Under the pieces are notes generated by a model. The model did not search any database and was not told where the DNA came from. It saw only the letters and a list, made by a program, of their open reading frames with translations. A DNA stretch of 42,345 nt from CAYRVF01 sp964427535. Its GTDB lineage: Bacteria; Chloroflexota; Ktedonobacteria; Ktedonobacterales; JADMIN01. Every line of letters starts with the position of its first letter. Position 1 is the stretch's first letter. Positions 40,741-42,345 of the stretch are shown in pieces. The position numbers were made by a program, and so were the translations under genes. Location of the stretch: NCBI GenBank assembly GCA_964427535.1, contig CAYRVF010000031.1, positions 1 to 42,345 of the forward strand. The letters are read 5' to 3'.

Positions 40741-41859
40741 GTGACACGAGTGGTCGTTGGGATGAGCGGAGGAGTGGATAGCTCCGTCGCTGCTGCTCTG
40801 CTCAAGGAGCAGGGGTACGACGTGGTCGGCATCATGCTGCGGCTGTGGTCCGAGCCAGCGGTGGTGGGCGACGACGGCATCGAGCTGGTCGCCGAGAATA
40901 AGTGCTGTTCGCTGGAGTCGGTGAACGATGCCCGGCGCGTCGCCGCCAAGCTCGAGATCCCGTTCTACGTCGTGAACGTGGAGGAGCCCTTCCGCGAGAC
41001 CATTGTGGATTATTTCTACGATGAATATCTCGCGGGCCGGACGCCCAATCCTTGCCTGCGCTGCAACCGGCACATCCGTTTCACGCTGCTGCTGGAGCGC
41101 GCGCTTGCCCTCGGCGCGGACTATCTGGCGACGGGCCATTACGTGCGCCTCGACGACGATCCGGTGTCGGGCGAGCGGCGGCTGCGGCAGGCGCTCGATG
41201 CTGGCAAGGATCAGTCGTACGTGCTGCACGTGCTCACACAGTATCAGTTGCGGCACGCGCTCTTCCCGCTGGGCGGCTATACCAAGCCGCAGGTGCGCCA
41301 GATGGCCGCGGACCGTGGCCTGCCGGTCGCGACGAAGGCCGAGAGCCAGGAAATCTGCTTCGTCGCCGCGAACGACTACCGGGGCTTCCTGCGGCGCTAC
41401 GCCGAGGAGCGCGGGCGCGAGACGCCGACACCAGGACCGATTGTGGATGAGGACGGGCGTGAGCTCGGCCAGCATCAGGGGCTCGCATACTACACGGTCG
41501 GCCAGCGCAAGGGGCTGGGGCTTTCCACGCCGACGCCGCTGCACGTGCTGCGAATGGACCCTCGTCGCAATGCGGTCGTTGTCGGACCGGCGGCGGCACT
41601 CGACCGTCCGTCGTTCACATTGCGCTCGCTGACGTCACCCCGCAGCGAGTTTCCATCCGAGCCGTTCGAGGCAACGGTGAAGGTGCGCTACAAGGCGCCG
41701 CACGTGGCCGCGACGATCGTGCCCCTGGGCGACGGGCGCGCCGAGGTGCGGCTCGACAGCCCGCAGCGCGCTGTGACGCCTGGCCAGGCGGCCGTGCTCT
41801 ACGGCGGCGAGACGGGCGATGAAGTGCTCGGCGGCGGCATCATCGAGGACGTCGCCTAG
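40741..41859 (+). CDS. mnmA: tRNA-specific 2-thiouridylase MnmA
   Basis: A 372-residue enzyme that makes 2-thiouridine at position 34 of Lys, Glu and Gln tRNAs, using ATP and relayed sulfur. The PP-loop SGGVDSS is at 9-15, Cys105 in TPNPCLRCN and Cys206 in SQEICFVA are the catalytic pair, and TGHYVRL, AGKDQSYVLH and YYTVGQRKGLG are all present. The start is a GTG; the nearby ATG is out of frame. A persulfide donor such as a cysteine desulfurase is not in the window. Confidence 0.95.
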   Translation: MTRVVVGMSGGVDSSVAAALLKEQGYDVVGIMLRLWSEPAVVGDDGIELVAENKCCSLESVNDARRVAAKLEIPFYVVNVEEPFRETIVDYFYDEYLAGRTPNPCLRCNRHIRFTLLLERALALGADYLATGHYVRLDDDPVSGERRLRQALDAGKDQSYVLHVLTQYQLRHALFPLGGYTKPQVRQMAADRGLPVATKAESQEICFVAANDYRGFLRRYAEERGRETPTPGPIVDEDGRELGQHQGLAYYTVGQRKGLGLSTPTPLHVLRMDPRRNAVVVGPAAALDRPSFTLRSLTSPRSEFPSEPFEATVKVRYKAPHVAATIVPLGDGRAEVRLDSPQRAVTPGQAAVLYGGETGDEVLGGGIIEDVA

Positions 41860-41866
41860 GGTGGGC

Positions 41867-42001
41867 TGGCGCCCTCCCTCTGACCCCCTCCCCTGGCTGG
41901 CGCCGAGAGAGGGGGAAACGGATACGAGTGCTGCGCGCCACGTTCTTCTGGCTCCTCTCCTCTCACCGGTAGGCGGGGGAGAGGCCGGGAGAGGGGGCCG
42001 C
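41867..42001. repeat. MITE-like GC-rich inverted-repeat element, copy 5
   Basis: A 135-bp unit just after mnmA. Shared blocks with copy 3: CCCTCCC...CGCCGAG, GAGAGGGGGAAACG, and TCTGGCTCCTCTCC, in the same order and spacing. Its ends are a less exact inverted repeat. The centre differs from copy 3, so only the ends and hairpins are conserved. Confidence 0.7.
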
Positions 42002-42010
42002 GCAGTGGCG

Positions 42011-42016
42011 TATAAT
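42011..42016 (+). promoter_or_regulatory. Possible -10 box of lepA
   Basis: A perfect TATAAT lies 156 bases before the lepA start, just outside the repeat element. No -35 hexamer is visible. The remaining sequence to 42172 holds no other gene I can support. Confidence 0.35.
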
Positions 42017-42172
42017 GGCAGAGGCTGCGGCTGGCTCGGCCTGCCGTGCTAATTGATACGATCTTCTTCCTCGATGCGGGTCGCGGGTGCCGCGCGCTGA
42101 GAGCAGAGAGCATACAGAACGGCGAGCATGGCGGAGCAGATGTCTCCGCGCCACGCTCGCTCAGAGGGCCGC

Positions 42173-42345
42173 ATGGACCAACGTCACATCCGCAACTTTT
42201 GCATCATCGCGCACATCGACCACGGCAAATCGACACTGGCCGACCGCCTGCTCGAATACACCGGCACCATCGCGCAGCGCGACATGGAGAACCAGATCCT
42301 CGACTCGATGGACCTGGAACGCGAGAAGGGCATCACCATCAAGGC
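42173..42345 (+). CDS. lepA: Elongation factor 4 (LepA), N-terminal part
   Basis: The first 57 codons of a translational GTPase that back-translocates or remodels stalled ribosomes. MDQRHIRNFCIIAHIDHGKS contains the G1 P-loop AHIDHGKST; LADRLLEYTGTIAQRDM and LDSMDLEREKGITIK (the switch I region) follow. The gene continues beyond the window. The ATG at 42173 has AGAGGG 5 bases upstream; an in-frame ATG at 42128 would add 15 residues not typical of LepA. Confidence 0.95.
   Translation, partial: MDQRHIRNFCIIAHIDHGKSTLADRLLEYTGTIAQRDMENQILDSMDLEREKGITIK

Noticed and set aside
40021..41544. 507-aa minus-strand open frame across mnmA and the GH15 start
   Set aside because: It is antisense to mnmA and overlaps the GH15 gene in another frame; the translation is Arg/His-rich and of low quality. 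High-GC shadow.
1..42345. CRISPR arrays, tRNA and rRNA genes, prophage or transposase
   Set aside because: No regularly spaced repeats, no cloverleaf-like intergenic segment and no recombinase or phage structural gene was found on either strand.

Overview
The window is a high-GC bacterial chromosome segment, dense with housekeeping genes. The best guess is a member of the Chloroflexota. The reasons are gene content (T-box serS leader, shikimate kinase-dehydroquinate synthase fusion, Arg-tipped EF-P, heterodimeric ABC exporter, GH15 enzyme), hypothetical families I associate with that phylum, and recurring GC-rich inverted-repeat modules after genes. The phylum is an inference from pattern recognition, not a search. 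Both ends are cut: valS at the left and lepA at the right. There is no rRNA, tRNA, CRISPR array, phage module or transposase.

Layout. 1-5.6 kb: 3' part of valS (with an in-frame TAA at the very edge), a DUF2156 membrane protein, a nucleotidyltransferase-like gene (-), a metallophosphoesterase, and a 52-aa Flp-type pilin. 5.7-10.4 kb: rpsF-ssb-rpsR behind a clear promoter and structured leader, then a membrane-anchored PpiC-type foldase and hemW. 10.6-15.6 kb: a small hypothetical gene (-), recJ behind an operator-like promoter, a Chloroflexota-type membrane protein whose 3' end runs into a repeat element, and a two-gene minus-strand unit that includes an 81-aa protein ending in Gly-Gly. 15.9-21 kb: a minus-strand operon of three molybdenum hydroxylase subunits followed by a type 2 IPP isomerase. 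21.1-25 kb: a membrane protein, serS under a seryl T-box, and a LysM/glucosaminidase protein (-). 25.1-33 kb: a long minus-strand run, in transcription order glnA (own promoter and terminator), HNH, aroKB, aroQ, efp, a BCCP-like protein without its biotin lysine, xseA, xseB and a divergent PAP2 protein. 33.3-42.3 kb: an LmeA-like secreted protein, a small membrane protein (-), a two-subunit ABC exporter, a GH15 glucoamylase-like enzyme (-), mnmA and the start of lepA.

The window is mostly ordinary in gene content. The interest lies in details: the BCCP-like protein with Asn in place of the biotinyl Lys; paired CAATATGCACAA sites around the glnA promoter; the 81-residue -GG protein with a possible beta-grasp layout; the T-box with a readable UCC specifier; palindrome and direct repeats at the recJ promoter; five MITE-like elements of about 130-245 bp sitting at gene 3' ends; and an orphan Flp pilin.
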